Positions 1-13,203 of a stretch of 64,000 nucleotides of DNA are shown here, one piece after another. A program made the translations under genes and the position numbers. The notes beneath the pieces are model-generated. The model was not told the origin of the DNA. It saw nothing but the letters and a program-made list of their open reading frames with translations, and searched no databases. Each line of letters opens with the position of its first letter. Position 1 is the first letter of the stretch. This DNA comes from Pelargonium tetragonum (taxonomy: Eukaryota > Streptophyta > Magnoliopsida > Geraniales > Geraniaceae): contig JAYMTL010000008.1 in NCBI GenBank assembly GCA_036897445.1, positions 186,001 to 250,000 on the forward strand, in the 5' to 3' direction.

Positions 1-3000
1 TATTAATTTTCTTACTTTAGGAATTGTCCAAGTTTGACTTGATTGAGTATAGAATCACTTACTTAAAGAGAGCAGTTAGTTTCTAAATTAGATGGGGATT
101 CCTTTTGCTGCCTGGTCAACTTGCAGAATATGAGACATGTGGAGCTTTTGGAAAGTCAAAATAGGAAGTAGGTATAGCGAGGGGTCCCAAATCTTTTTGG
201 TTCAAATCTTATAAGCTTAACTTGAAAGGAAGGCTGGGATTCACTCGTGGAGCTATTTTATTAAGCTTCTTGTGTTGTGCCCGTAAATAGGTGTACTTAA
301 GTAGGTTCGTCTCTGTTCTACAGAACTTAGTATAAGAGTTTTTTCAGATCATATTCAATTACTAGTATTCCGAATATAGGAGTTTTCAAAAGGAAGGGCG
401 TAGAAGTTTTTATGAAAGAATGAATAAAGGCTGCGTGATTTTGGTTTAGCTTTAGGGTTTCCTTATTTCTTTTATAGTGTCAAGGAAACAATTTCTATTC
501 AAGAACGAGCATAAGCTTTGCTGCGAAAACCCTGTGAGATCAATAACTAGGGTATAAAGCAAAGCTAGGAGTCGTGGAACAACAAATTTTCATTCACTAT
601 TAAGCGAGCGTCCAAATTTTTAGTTTGAGCTCTGCTATACTTAATCCATTTTTTTCTTTTTAACCTCCATAAAAATTGAAACGTATAAAACTTTCTCGCA
701 GGCTTTTATGCTATTCCACTTTATCTCTATATCAGGATTTAATAAGTAAGGAAAGCCTAAGAACTTCCCTTTAGGTAAACCTTGAATAGGGGGTTATCTA
801 TCTTATGGTTTAAAAAAGGGCAAACCCTCAAAAGGAAACATATATGAAAAATCTAATGTGAGGAAATACACTGCAATGTATATAGTAATTATTCTAGGTA
901 TACTGACTTACTTTTATAATACCCAACTACTTCGTATTGACTTGTTTCTTAATTAAGAGGAGAAGGAGAGGCAAGAACTGTATTATGGTAGAGAGGAGAT
1001 GATATAGGGCTAATAGGGGAGACAGTAGTCCTCTAACCTGGGATATAGGGCTTTTGGTAGTTAATTTGTATTTCCTGTCAGAGCTTATATTATAGTCTTA
1101 GTATTATTCTTTACTTTAGGTATAGTTATTTTTGTATTACTCTTAATATCGATTTTTGAAATTGTTTCGGCAGCTTGAGACAGATACTTAAAAAAAGGCA
1201 ACTACTTACTTTAATTAATTACTTTTCCAGTAAAGGCTCATAAAATAAGAGGGAACCTTGGATTAAATGATTAAATAGAATAACCTCAAACTTACTACCC
1301 AGAATGCGACACTAGAAAATAAAGAGTAAAGCAAGCTTACCTATTATTAAAGAAGGATTCCGTTTACTCCTGGCAAAGACTTGATGGCTTAGGAGAAGCC
1401 CTTGGGTTTGACAAAAAAATTTGAAATCGTGTAATTATAAAGCTTACGATGTCCCTTAAAATCAAAATCAAATTATGTGAGCAATGGAGAACTACTTTAA
1501 GACTCTCTGGTAGGTATAAAGGAATACGAGGAGCACTAGACTAGAAGGGAGTTGTGTGCGTCTATATGAGACAAATCAGTGTTACTTATATATACTCTAT
1601 CTTTCCGAAATTTAACCTTAGTTTAATGTGTACCATAGGTGGGGTGTTTACGTAGTATGAAAAAAGAAGTTCTTGGCACAAAGAAAATAGAGCTAAAGTA
1701 TCCCCTTGTTCAAGATAAAATACCCAACTGGTTTATAAACTTAGAAAACCCTAGTGCATTCACTTTACAATGATTGCACTCCCTTACTCTTTTTAATTCT
1801 TTAATTGGACATTAGCTAAAAGGGGTTACCCCGAACCCCTAAGAATTGCTTTAGAATTAGACACTTTCGAAAGAGGTTTCTTGCTCAATTTATATTTACC
1901 CCATTAAAGGAGACCCCAAAAGGACTCAACACTACAAATTTTATTCAATATTGGTGTCAATTGTTCCAAAAGAGGAATCCCGCTTTGGGCAGAAGTACTC
2001 TAGAAAATCACTAAAAGAGTAGAAAACCCTGATAGATAACTTTATAGTAGCAAGAGGGGGGTTTCCTTAGCACTCTTTTTTTGACAGAATGCCGAGCTCT
2101 TTATCTGCCCACTACCATTAAGCTAATATAAGAAGCCTAATTACTTATTCAATTCCATTTTGCACTCTCTTATATCTTTTCCTTTTTAAATCTTGTTATG
2201 CCGACATAGTCGGAGTCCTTAAATAGTTGGCGTTTGGCTTTATACAATTCCTATATTCTATTAGACTAAAACTTCGCCAAGGATTACTGCTGCCCTGGTT
2301 TTTAAGAATTTGGGATCTGTTTACCAAAATTTTTTACTTGCATTCCCAGTGATTTTAGGTAAGCCTATGCCTTTAAAATTCAAAGTCCCTGTTGGAGTAT
2401 GAAACTCTGGTGAATCCTATCGGTCTTTTATTAGAAACGGCTATCTACTGGAGCATCCTTGGATCCAAGTTCTTATTCTCCCTATTCTCTCGAGCTTTTC
2501 CTCCTCTATTATCCCCAAAAAAGGCAGCTCCTTAGAAGTTATCCGCGTATGCGTGCTAGTTGTTTATACTTAATCCTGCACAAAGTCTAAATATACTGGT
2601 AAGTAACTTTAATTGGAAAGTGGAGCCATGGTGCAATCCAGCAAAAAATTGAAGTCCACCCCCTAGAAAGCCCTTCCCGTAAGCTCAAATTGCCTTTAGA
2701 GAACCTTAGTTTAAGCCTAAAAATAACCCTTATAGACTTTTCTATAAACTCGAATACACCCTGCATTTTTATATTCCCTTGATATAGAGTTCCTTGAGTT
2801 CTGTCCTTCAGCGTTTATCAAGGTCTAAAGGGATTCTTTTAATAGAGTTCTGCCTCTAATTGTTTAAAGAGTCGACTGCTTATAGGGGGTTCGAGCTCCC
2901 CGAAATAGAATCTCTTGTAGTAGGGGCTGTTCAAATAGTCAAAGGGTTAAATACCGAGAAAGTACTTAATGACTTAACTAAATTAAGGCAACTGGTTCCG

Positions 3001-6000
3001 CATTATTAAAGACATCCGCAGGGTAACAACTTAAAAGTGCTTAAGTCTCATTTATCACAAGGGAGAGCGTCCCTTATTTGAAATACTTTAGTTTCAATTT
3101 TATACTTAAAAATTAGACTAGTATTCTCTTAGCTCGGGATAAAAAACATTTATATGGGAGCCCGCACTTAGGATAGGGGCACCCAGGAAAAAAGCCTTTT
3201 TTTGAGTAAGCTAGATTCGAAACTCTTTTGCCCCTTTTTACAAATAATTTTAAGCAGGCTTTCTTAGTTCCAGTATTTTAGGAGATCCTTGGAACTTGCT
3301 CCTGAGGTTTCCTTATAAAAAGGTTCCTAAATTTTCTACTTGGAATTACAAGGCTGGCTGTGTAGGAGAGCTTTACTTGCGTATTAAAGCAAGGGTATTA
3401 GATATATATCGGATAAAAAAAGCCCCAGCTATTCCTTTTTCTAAGGTCTTGCAAAACTTATAGGATTCCCTTTTGATTGATCTGCAATAATTTAGTACCT
3501 TATAAGGGGCTTAGAGTTGTAGATGATACCTTACCTAAGTTACCTCTTTTTAACTACCAAATACTCAATTTTGTATCTGACTCCCCTTGAATTAAGATTA
3601 ATAACGTATAAGGTTTGTTATATTTATTAATTATTAAAAAAAGTGTCTAGTACAACGAATAATATAATAAAAGCCAGTTTTATCTTAAAAAGAAAAGTTT
3701 CTCTACATCACTAAAGTAAGTACTATTAACAAAATAATTACAAGTACTCCAAAGTCTCTAGAGATTCTTAATAGTGAACCGAGCAAGCCTCCTGTTTAAT
3801 TGATTTTGTAAAAAGAGCATAAAAAGGGGCTTTGTTCAAAGGTTGGGGTAATTATTACCGGATATTTGTAAGTAATAAACCCTAATTTATAGGGGGCACT
3901 AATACAACTTCTAGAATTTCTTAGTTAAAGTAAAGCGTAAGGAAAGCGTGTAAGTGTAATAGAGGTAATTATAAGGAACTTTCTAAAGGTCAAAGGGAAT
4001 TCTTCTTTCTTCGGTTCCTTCCGGATTAAAAAGATTTTAAGGAATAAAAGAACTAAAGTGAAAGCCTGCTTGCTTCTAATCCGGGTTTTTAGGAATAAGT
4101 CGCAGGTAATTCTTAAAAGGGGAGTTCTATGAGTCTGTTAGAGGTTTTAACAAGTTTCTAAGGATAGGGATCTTAATATTGGTAAGAGACAAAGATAAGG
4201 CCCTTCGCGAGGTTATCCTGCGTTTAATTGAGAACATTTTACAGGGAGAGCGTATTTGGACATTTAGAATTGAAGTAAAAGGGGATGTATAAAATTTGCG
4301 AGCTCCCGGATATAGGTCAAGGAAATTGAAAGGCGTACAGTGGCCTGTCGGGTATATAATTCTTTATAGGTATTCCGGGTATTTAGCGGCTACTCGTCGC
4401 TTACAGAAAGTTTTCTTATTCTTATGTCTTGAATTTCCGTTTTGGCTTTTTATAGAAAGCGGGTAGGACCTTGTTAGCACATAACATATCTTAGAGTCTT
4501 ATAAAAGAAAAGTACTGCAAACCCCAACCCCATATATCAATAAAATGCTTGCTTGTGCCTTGCAAGTGTAACCCTTTTACCGTAGATCCTAAAGCGACCT
4601 AGTCGAAGTATTTACTTTTTATTGGACTATCTAAAGTTAAGGGGGTTTCCAACCCTTAACAACCTGTCTTTTTGTTATTTACAAGGTCCCGTATAGAAAT
4701 AGAAAAGAGCCCTTAATTTTTTAAAAGCTTACATATACATAAACGGAAGGCTTTCGGGAAACCTTAAAAAGAGTACAAATTTTTTTCCTAAGGCCGCCCT
4801 GGGTTATAAAATTAGAAACTCAACCGTCTGCTAAAGTCTTTTATTGAGAAAGGAGTCCTATCCTATTAGACTTCTATATTGGAATTACTTAAAAAGTCAA
4901 ATGCTTGAAAGTTATTCAAATAAAGCTTCTATTTACATTATGAAAGCCCGGGAGAGCTTTCGAATCGTACTGCTTTACAAAAAACCCGATTAACCCTCAT
5001 CTTAACTGAGAGAACTCTCTTTGACTTGTTCCTCTAAAATTTAAGTGGATAACCTGTATGGACTTATTAGGCATACCCCACAAGATCTAAAACTTATAAC
5101 TACAATTGATGAACAACCTAACTCGAAAAATCTACCTTACTTAACTTACTCCCTTTTACAGACTCCTAGGGTTTAGCTTAAAAGGACTTGCATAACCAAG
5201 AGGATCCTTCCCAGGATTTTTATGTACTTTACCTATTACTAGCATTTTTTTCAGGTATAATGCTCATTCTTTTACTTTTTGAAAATCCTGGATTCGAACA
5301 CAAGCCAAACTCCTTTAGAACTCTAACTTCAGTGAGTAGTATTAGAAATTTCCCTTTAATTAACTGATTTTTAAACTACAGCTGCTTTGTGATATCAGAC
5401 TTCGGGTTGTTTAAGTCATATGCGGAAGGCTCCTGTTAAGTAAGATGCGAAAAAAGTTTAACTAAAATACTGGGCAGAATTCAACCTATTAAAGCCAGCC
5501 CTACTTGCCAGCTGAGTGCACAAGTCCTCTTTTTAAATAATATTGAATAGTCGTACCTTAGGGATATTCCCTAATTAGGGTTCCATGTTATACCTGTTCC
5601 GAAAAGGAAAAGCCCTCAACCGAATTATTATTCTATAGACTTTAAAGCGACTTTTCCTGCCGAGAAGGGGCTACTTGACTCCTTTAATAAGCAAAAAACT
5701 TCATTTTATTTACTGCTTGTTAATTAAAATCCTAAAAGAACCGTACCTCTAAGACATATTATAAGAATAAACAACTCTCCTGTGAATACCTATAGCTCTT
5801 GAAACTCACGTGTTTCAACTACCAGATAAAAAAAGGAATTACTAGGACTTAATTGATAAAAAGGTAAAAACAAGGGCTTATAGTGTTTTTATAAAGAAAA
5901 AAAGCCCTAGAAAATTAAGAACAGAGGAATCCATTAGACAATAGACCAGGAATCGGTGCAATCTAATAGACTACTTAAAGCTTAGAGAACAACGGGGATC

Positions 6001-6570
6001 GGAATTCCTACTAGCCAAGATAATGACACCTTTTTTGTATTTTAGGACTTGAAAGAGCACTTTATAACAAATTTTCAGAGGGGAAAGGTCCTGTTTTAGT
6101 TATAAAAGAGTAAAAGGGTTTAAGAAACAAAAGGATTTTTTCGAGGGAATACAAAAGAAGGAAGAGAAGTTTCACGTTCCCCAATTCCTGATCCAGTTTT
6201 CTAAGTAAGTTACAAAGAACTAAAGTAAGGAATTTCTAAGATATAGTTTACAGGTACTTAGAGGAAGGCTAAAAGAGGGGTTTAGCTGTAAAGAATCCTA
6301 GTAACTCTAAGCTAGAGGTATTATCCTCAAGATACGGAGTAAGATAGAGAAAACTTGAATTGAAATAAATAGGTTTTACAAGGTTAAAAGTCTATAAAGG
6401 CAAAAGCCGGGAGTCTCTTTTTCTTAGAATTCCAAGCTAGCCTCAAGGGGATGAAAAAATCACTTAGATAAAGAAAGAATTTACCGGTACAACGACGAAA
6501 AGATTCAATTAGAAGTAAGTTATTTAGTATTATCAAGATAGAATAGAGAGGAAAGCTCATCTAATCTTGC
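1..6570. other. Gene-free AT-rich bulk DNA with dispersed GG..CC dyads
   Basis: I see no gene here. The stretch is AT-rich on both strands and all open frames are short. It is punctuated by short G/C dyads of the type GG-N(2-4)-CC in both orientations, for example around 93, 1818, 2057, 3285 and 4630, with GGATCC at 2461 and 5212. The clearest single dyad is at 2885-2901, where five G and four C runs flank a loop containing TTCGA. About 2440-2530 is unusually pyrimidine-rich. No rRNA signature, long repeat or recognisable transposon end was found. The boundary at 6570 marks where the dyads thin out and block A begins. Confidence 0.6.
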
Positions 6571-6576
6571 CTCATT

Positions 6577-6636
6577 TTTAAAGTAAAGCGCAGGAATTCG
6601 AATAGAAGTTCTTAGGGTTCAAGTCCTGTCTTTAAC
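6577..6636 (+). other. tRNA-like site with perfect T-loop/B-box word, shortened body
   Basis: The 11-base T-loop/B-box word GGTTCAAGTCC lies at 6616-6626. The flanking heptamers TTTAAAG (6577-6583) and CTTTAAC (6630-6636) can pair at six of seven positions, in the places of the two acceptor-stem strands. Position 8-9 reads TA. Only 27 bases separate that TA from the T-arm, where a normal tRNA has about 39-40, so D-arm plus anticodon arm cannot both be complete. I found no convincing anticodon stem. The T-stem pairs only at its inner three positions. It may be a tRNA relic, a tRNA-derived Pol III promoter, a D-armless tRNA, or chance. It lies just 5' of the 20-bp repeat that opens block A. Confidence 0.25.
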
Positions 6637-6639
6637 TAG

Positions 6640-6659
6640 AACAAGAATAAGAAAGCAGC
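6640..6659 (+). repeat. 20-bp perfect direct repeat, left copy
   Basis: The 20 bases are identical to 8240-8259, exactly 1600 bp downstream in the same orientation. Sixteen of them recur in block C at 49084-49099. The core word is aagaataagaaagcag. Because the word also lies inside C, it is more likely part of the repeat family than a target-site duplication. Confidence 0.75.
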
Positions 6660-6929
6660 CTTTACTTATATACACTTATGGTTTCCTTTTTTACAGGAAA
6701 ACTCCTACCACTACAAATAAGATTTAGGTATAGCTCTATGATACAGACTAAGAGTAATAAAAAGCAAGTTTAGAAAGTATAAGTCAAAAGAAAAGGAATA
6801 AGTTTGTCTATATTCTATATAGTGTAAGTAAGTGTATCTATAACTATTTAATAGAATAAAAGAAGAAAACTTCCTCCACTTCGTCGGTAAAATAGACTCC
6901 TTCTAAACCTCATTAAGTTAAGCATGCCC

Positions 6930-6966
6930 CCTCCCCCTTAACGATAAACACAAAGGCATTGAGGAG
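6930..6966 (+). repeat. Family hairpin in block A (conserved loop)
   Basis: A short stem CCTC (6930-6933) / GAGG (6961-6964), with CTCC/GGAG as an alternative register, encloses the loop word TTAACGATAAACACAAAG at 6938-6955. The same word occurs in block D with one change and in B2 with a few more, each again between complementary pyrimidine and purine arms. The stem here has only four pairs, so on its own it would be unremarkable. Its support comes from the other two copies. Confidence 0.4.
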
Positions 6967-8239
6967 TAGAGCTTAAAAGTACAATCTAATCTAATAAAAT
7001 CTATTAGAATCTATAATCCTAATTTAAGAAACTAAGGCATAGCTCTTACTCCTTTTCTAATACTGCTCCCCTTTAAGCAACAAAGTACGGCTCCTATTAT
7101 ATAGCCCTTATACTTATAAAAGTAAGTCAAGTAGTAAGTCTAATAAAAAAAAAGAGAATTTAAAGTAAAGAAGGAAAGATAGGAAATAGGTAAGTCAAAC
7201 AAGAAAGAAAGTGGGCTGGTTAAGGAAACAAAGGAATTTAAGTCAAAGGTATCGAAGATGTGGGTATAGTGGAAGGGGTATTCTTCCTGCGTTTTGTTCT
7301 TATCATTAAAGAAGATACAAACCTTACTTAAGGGATTTTGGGTTAGTCCGTTTTACCGACTGAAGCGTAGCGAGGTAATGCGTAGTATTAGTAGTTTCAA
7401 GATACACTATAACCCAATGGCTTATTCTCTTAACTTAATGCCTTAGTCTTTGTACTCCGTATCTCTATCTTAGCAAGTTAGGAAGAGATATAACCTTCAT
7501 AGTATGAGTCTTTTGAACTATACTATTCTTCTTCGTTTTTATTAGGAGCTACTCTATCTTAAGGGAGATTATAGCATCTGCCTGTTGTAGCCTATGGTGC
7601 CTGTAGCTAATGTAGTTCTATATTCCCTATATATAAGCTTATAATAAGGAAGTCTATTTTATGTATTGTATGTATCTATAGTTATTCTATCAGTATTCTA
7701 TATAGTCTATATAGGTAGTATAGTTGTTTATTTAAGGTATATACCTCTGGTCTTGTTATTGTTATAGGAGGGTGGTGCCCTAGTAGGTTAGTAAGAACTG
7801 CTATTGTTTTAGTTAAGAGTTTTCTAATAATTAAGTATAAAAGTCAGAGTCTTAGTTATAGTTAGAAGGGAAGGCTAATCTCTTTCCGAGTCTTTTAGAT
7901 AGAACTTGGTATTTTAATTTAGAAAGGTATAAGTAGCTTAGGAAGAATCCTTTCAAGTTTTAAGGTATAAGTATCGAAGTGATGAAGTCCCGTGTAAAAA
8001 GCTAAACTCTAGGCCTTTTTAGGGCTGCTGCTTACTAAGGCGTTTCTTTTTTATTTATTAGTCTAGAGTCTTTTTAGCTATTGATATTGCAAGTCATTTT
8101 AATTGACAAGGGTTGGGGTTCCTAAACCTGGAGGTATAAAAGAGCTCCTTCACTCGCTCGATTTGGGTCCCATGAAAATGTACCTACTTATACACTAGGT
8201 ACTCGTTTAAGCCCTTTACTCTTTTCATTTTTTAATCAA

Positions 8240-8259
8240 AACAAGAATAAGAAAGCAGC
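8240..8259 (+). repeat. 20-bp perfect direct repeat, right copy
   Basis: Identical to 6640-6659. The flanks differ on both sides (caaa before, gattgagg after). The dense GG..CC texture resumes immediately downstream, so this copy marks the right edge of block A. Confidence 0.75.
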
Positions 8260-10363
8260 GATTGAGGTTCCTAGTTAAGTTTACTCCCCGAAGCTATTCA
8301 AATTGGAAAGGCGCAAGTCAACAGGTTGCGCTATAAAAACTCTGGTGCAGAACAAAAGAGTTAGGGCTCCTTTTCTAAAGTAAAAGCTGTCGATTTTGCT
8401 TTCATTATTGTAGTATTTAGAAAGATCGGGCACTTTCACAAGGGGCTCTTTAAAGAATCAGGATAGAAGACTTCCCTTAATCCGTACAGTACAAGAGAGT
8501 GGGAATCGCTGAGAATATAAGGTCTATTGACTTTCTTTTTTGTATAGCACTCTTTTCTAGTTTAACAGGAAGCCCTTCTTTATTCAAACTGAGTTTAAAA
8601 AGTCTTTATTTGCTTAAGGCAATCTCTGAACTCTGAAAAAGGGGGCAAGTTCACATTTACGGGAATCTCCATGAATACTCCTGGCTTTTATTAAAAATTT
8701 CAGTTTTCGTGCTAAAGAGGGCCCTTGACTTGGCGCAGGGGGGGTTTATGAATACCAAACTACAAAGAGAGAGATCCTAAACATTAAAGAGCACTTCATT
8801 TCATAAATAAAAGTTCTAGAACTAAAACCGAACAAGCGTAAAATTTCTACTTAGATATATAGGCTATAAGCAGGCCTTAGTTAGAACGATTCTCATAACT
8901 CTTGTAAGGCAATAAAGCTAAAATTTCTCTAGCAAGAGTACGCTTCGGGAACTTCCCATTAAGAAAACCCGGGCATCCCGAAAGTTGGAAAAGTAGTCAA
9001 AACTGTGCGATAATCAAAGGCTTCATTTTTGGTATTGACTTGTTTTTTGTAAAATAAGGGGTTTTCTATAGTAATTCTCCTCTATATGTTAAGAGGATTA
9101 AAGCAGGGGCTCCTGAAAGTCAATTTTTGTCAAGGAAAAAAGTCAAGTCTATAAGGAACGCCTACTCTAAAATAGAAATACCTAGGGTTATATCTAAAGA
9201 ATTCAATTCGCAGTGTAAAATAAAGGGGCTCCTTATTTGAGACCCTCGAGCTAGCAAGGGGTAAGAGCGCAAATAAAACCTATCCCGAATTCTAAATATT
9301 TTAGGGCATTAGATATCCAAACTAGAAAGGGAATTCTTAAAAATATCTAGTCTAGGACTTCCTTGGATAATTCTTAAGTAATCAAGTAAGGCTATAGCGC
9401 TTTATTTATACCGACAGGACTTCATATCAAAAAATCTTTTATCAGGCGGGTACTTTCCAGTTTTTGTTACGGATAAATCTCGCTGAACTTAACTCAGTAA
9501 GACAGGTGTCTATTCTATGAAACCTAACAGCTCGAACTTTTACTCATTTTATTAGCAAGAAGTTCCGGGAATCCTTCTAAATCTGAACAAAAAACTAGGT
9601 TTTTGAGGCATCGCATAAAACGTAAATAACTTCGAAAGTATATAAAGCGCGGATTTAACCTAGGGCTTCTTTTCCTCTACTTTAGGAAACTATGCAATTT
9701 CTTTCATTTTGTACATTATGGGACCTGATTTTCTATTGAGCTAAATTCCAGATTCTAATAAAGTCCCCTTTTTCGAGAAATTTTAGATAGAAAGCCCTTT
9801 TAGGGACTCTATATTCTGCAATTATGGATGCGACCCCTTTTTTGCTTTTTTAAGGAGAAAGAATCCGCTAAAGGAAACCCGAGCGGAGTGCAAAAACTTA
9901 TAAGAAGGTCCAGATTCAAGGTCTACTACCTAATCTAGAGTCTATTATTTGCTTGACTGGAAGAAAGATTATGACTGTCGTGCGTATTGATCCCGGGTTT
10001 ACCCTTGCAATTCCATTTTCGTGGTTATAATAGAACCCAGATTCTTGCGCTTATGTATTTATAGTCAGAGAGTCCCCGCTTCCAGAAGTTTATCCGTGAA
10101 ATCCTCTAAAGTTGTTTCTCTAGCTTTTGCTTAATCAGAAAGAGTTGAATATGGGTTATTGCTCTTTAATATATACAAAAAAATCTTACAGGCTGCATTA
10201 CAATATGTCCCTACAAACTTTTTTGAGAGCTCACAAGGAACTCCGAATTCTTCTTCTTGACTACGAGTAAAGTTAGGGCTCCTAGATTTACCGAAGTGTA
10301 CTTAAGATGTTTACCCTGTTAAAATCAGTCTAAAAGAGGGAAGCAGGAAAGAAAGATTAGTAA

Positions 10364-10388
10364 TAAAGAAAGGTAACGAAGTTAGTCC
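10364..10388 (+). repeat. 25-bp dispersed repeat, copy 1
   Basis: These 25 bases are identical to 13179-13203. The core is aaaggtaacgaagttagtcc. Perfect 25-mer pairs are not expected by chance in 64 kb of this composition (hand estimate far below one). The flanks are unrelated, so only this word is conserved. It could be a transposon end or a protein-binding word. Confidence 0.75.
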
Positions 10389-13178
10389 CGGGTATTCCTT
10401 CTTTTCTAGGCTAGGAGAGTTTTGTAATTTAAGCAATAATGGCCTTCTTTTCAATTAGGTATTTTCCTACTTAAGGCAGTTAGCTTAACTAAACAGGGAT
10501 TTGTAAGTTTTTAAGTTAAGTAAGCAAGGAGTTTTTCTTCGTGTCTAAGAAGAAGTTTGATTAGAGTTGTTAGAGTCTTTTCTAAAGTTCTAGCCTCTAT
10601 TTTCCTATAAGTTCTAAAAAATCTGTTTTAAAGCGAGAAAATGTTAAGGAATTACGTAAGGGATTGTTGTATTACCCAGTTTCAGGTTAGCTAGTTTTTA
10701 TTTGATTTGGAAAGCAGATTACAGAACTAGGGCTGCCCTTTCGTCTATATCTATATAAAGCAGCAAAACCAAGTATTGAAAATGAAAATAGCCAAAGAAT
10801 TCCCTTTTTAGAAAGTGTACTCATGCTTACGTCCTGCTTTTACCTTCTAAAAAGAAGTTTACACTCATTCATAGAGAGATAACAGAGCCCTATTTACTAA
10901 GCCAAAACTCAAGGTAAGGAAATTTTTAGGATACTTTTATTGTTGACTGCACTCCTAATATGGGTCTCCCGTTTTAAATTTATAGTGTTTTTTGCATACT
11001 CTATAAATTCTATATTAGGTATTCCTCACTCTTTTAAAGAGCCACTCGGGGGCATACTGCGTATTAACCTGATATAGCTTTTATTAAAGTTACAAAACCC
11101 GAAAAATCAATATAAAATGAAACAACAAAGGATCCCGGAAGCTTCTATCACAAGGTTACCTTATACATTAGCACACAGGGTCCTACTTATATAATATTTT
11201 ACAAACAAAAAATAGAAAAGAAATTGGTAACTTTAGTCTAAATGTCTAGAAAGGCAACTCCTCTTTAGTATCCCCTAAATTATCGCTTGTTAACTATAGT
11301 TATCTGCCGAATCATTCAAACGAAGTTCATATCTTGTCTTGTAGAGTACTAATTCCCGAGAACCTTTCTTTAAGTAAGAGGTATACTTTAGTATAGGCTT
11401 TAGAAATTTTGACAGTATCTAATATCTCAAAAAGAAATATATATAGTAGCAAGTTTCGACTTTAAATAAGGAAACCCTGAGTCATACATCCCAGGGAAGA
11501 CTTTTTTCTTATTACTTACTCTGTAAATTAAGCGGACCCCGCTTCTTTTACAAATGTATTAAGCCCTTTTTAGAACATAAAAAAGATTATTGACAACATT
11601 GTTAACTAGTTCCTAAAGTCAGTCTATCCTAGTAAGTAGGGATCCTCTATATCTCGTGGCGTATACTCACAATCCGTGCTTGTATAAAAACTTGAATTAC
11701 TCCAGGCAACCCTGCCTGTGTTCCTCTACCCAAGTACGTACCCCATCAAGTTTCTACTGTGACGTGGGTAAAATCCTATTTAAAGAATCCACAAAGGCTT
11801 AAATCTTAATGTAAGGTGAATCCGGAAAAATGTACTCTTATCTTTCTAAATCAAAAATGGGTCTAATACATAAAACTCAAAAGAAGTTAAAGCACATCCG
11901 CCCAATTGGGCTCTATATTTTGACTTTGAAAACTCTTTGATAAAACTAAAATAGAATTTCTGAGGTTTCCTTATAAAAGGGGCTGCCCCCTCCCTTATAG
12001 TGAATTTACTAGAACTTTTCAGTATTACTCACAGGAATTTCTTTTTAATTAATCTAGTTTCATTAGTATGGGACTCATCCCTGCAAAAGTTTGAGAATAT
12101 CAGTATTATTACTTAATTAAGAGTATTAAACAGAGGTTTTCTACACTTGCTAGCATAACTTTCGAATTACGTGTAGATACAGATACGGGCGAATGCTCCT
12201 TTTTAACAGTAAGGTGTGCTACCGGTTTTACAGATGTCAAAGGTTCAAGTCGAGATGCACTGACAGAGTCCTTGTTTTCTTAAACAGGATTTTTCTAAAT
12301 GTGCCGAAAACGGCTTACCAAAAGGGCTAATTTAATTAAGTGTAAACTCTATTCTAGTTTTTATACTTTTTATTTTCCTATCTATATATAGCACCCTAGG
12401 ATTGTTAAGGAAGCTTTCCTCTGTGAATTACCCGGATTAAGCCAAGGCAGTCTAAAATAGGCCCGGGTTTCACTTTTTACGACCAAATTTACCAGAGTAG
12501 TATGGATCCTTGCAACATCGACACCATCCTTCCTTTTCAGGGTCTAATATTACAAATAGAATACTCAGGTACGTGAATTTAGCTACTCCAAGAGTCTTTT
12601 TGCGGATAGGTATAAGGGTTAATTGTTCCAGACGGAGTTTCCCTTTAGCACAATAGGAATAACTAGAGCTCTCTTAGTTTAGTAAGGGTCTGGTCTTCGA
12701 AAGTCTAATATTTATTAGGGGACTCCCGCTACCGGACCCCCGATGAAATAGCCTATGAAACTTTAAGTTATTTAATATAATAAAGAAAAAGAGCTCCAGC
12801 TCCTTTTTGACATGCACCCTCCGTTTATTTATGAGATATAAGAGTTAACCCTAAAACCTTGTTTTAGTTAATATTCACAGGATCCTCCTGCTCCTTGCGC
12901 AGGCGTTTTCCTAATTCATAGGGCGGGTCCCTCTAATTCTACACTAGATTATCATGGGATTTTAACTCCTTACTACGTCTTCAATTTCTATGTATATAAG
13001 TAACAGAAGGTATTCTATAGGATATTTACTATATTAGTCAGAGCTCCCTTTTTTAGACTCGGGATTTTCCTTAATATCTTATTTTACAGAAGAACTCCGG
13101 TTATTCCAAGGAAGTCAAATAAGATAAACTAAGAAGTTTAGGTATTTGGAAGATTTAGTTATTATAGACCTAGTTCGG

Positions 13179-13203
13179 TAAAGAAAGGTAACGAAGTTAG
13201 TCC
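13179..13203 (+). repeat. 25-bp dispersed repeat, copy 2
   Basis: Identical to 10364-10388 and in the same orientation, 2815 bp apart. It is preceded by ttcgg and followed by a T-rich tract. The interval between the two copies is ordinary bulk DNA with no recognised coding content. Confidence 0.75.

Larger units (their letters stand above)
6577..8259 (+). repeat. Block A: broken copy of shared interspersed family
   Basis: About 1.6 kb that is poor in the GG..CC dyads of the surrounding DNA and richer in words such as taagtaagtc and ctatata. The 20-bp perfect direct repeats at 6640-6659 and 8240-8259 sit at its two sides. Within it, 6930-6966 holds the family hairpin and its conserved loop. 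The sequence after the hairpin also resembles block D for about 50 bp. About 260 bp further on, 7186-7194 carries the GGTAAG word found at the matching place in B2 and D, followed by a short lysine-rich frame. The right half (about 7560-7620) shares a short tgtagctaatgt word with block B1, which would put that part on the minus strand. It is broken in many places. The class is unknown and no enzyme domain was recognised. Confidence 0.4.

Noticed and set aside
12846-12860. taaccctaaaacc, telomere-like
   Set aside because: A single occurrence, not repeated in tandem.
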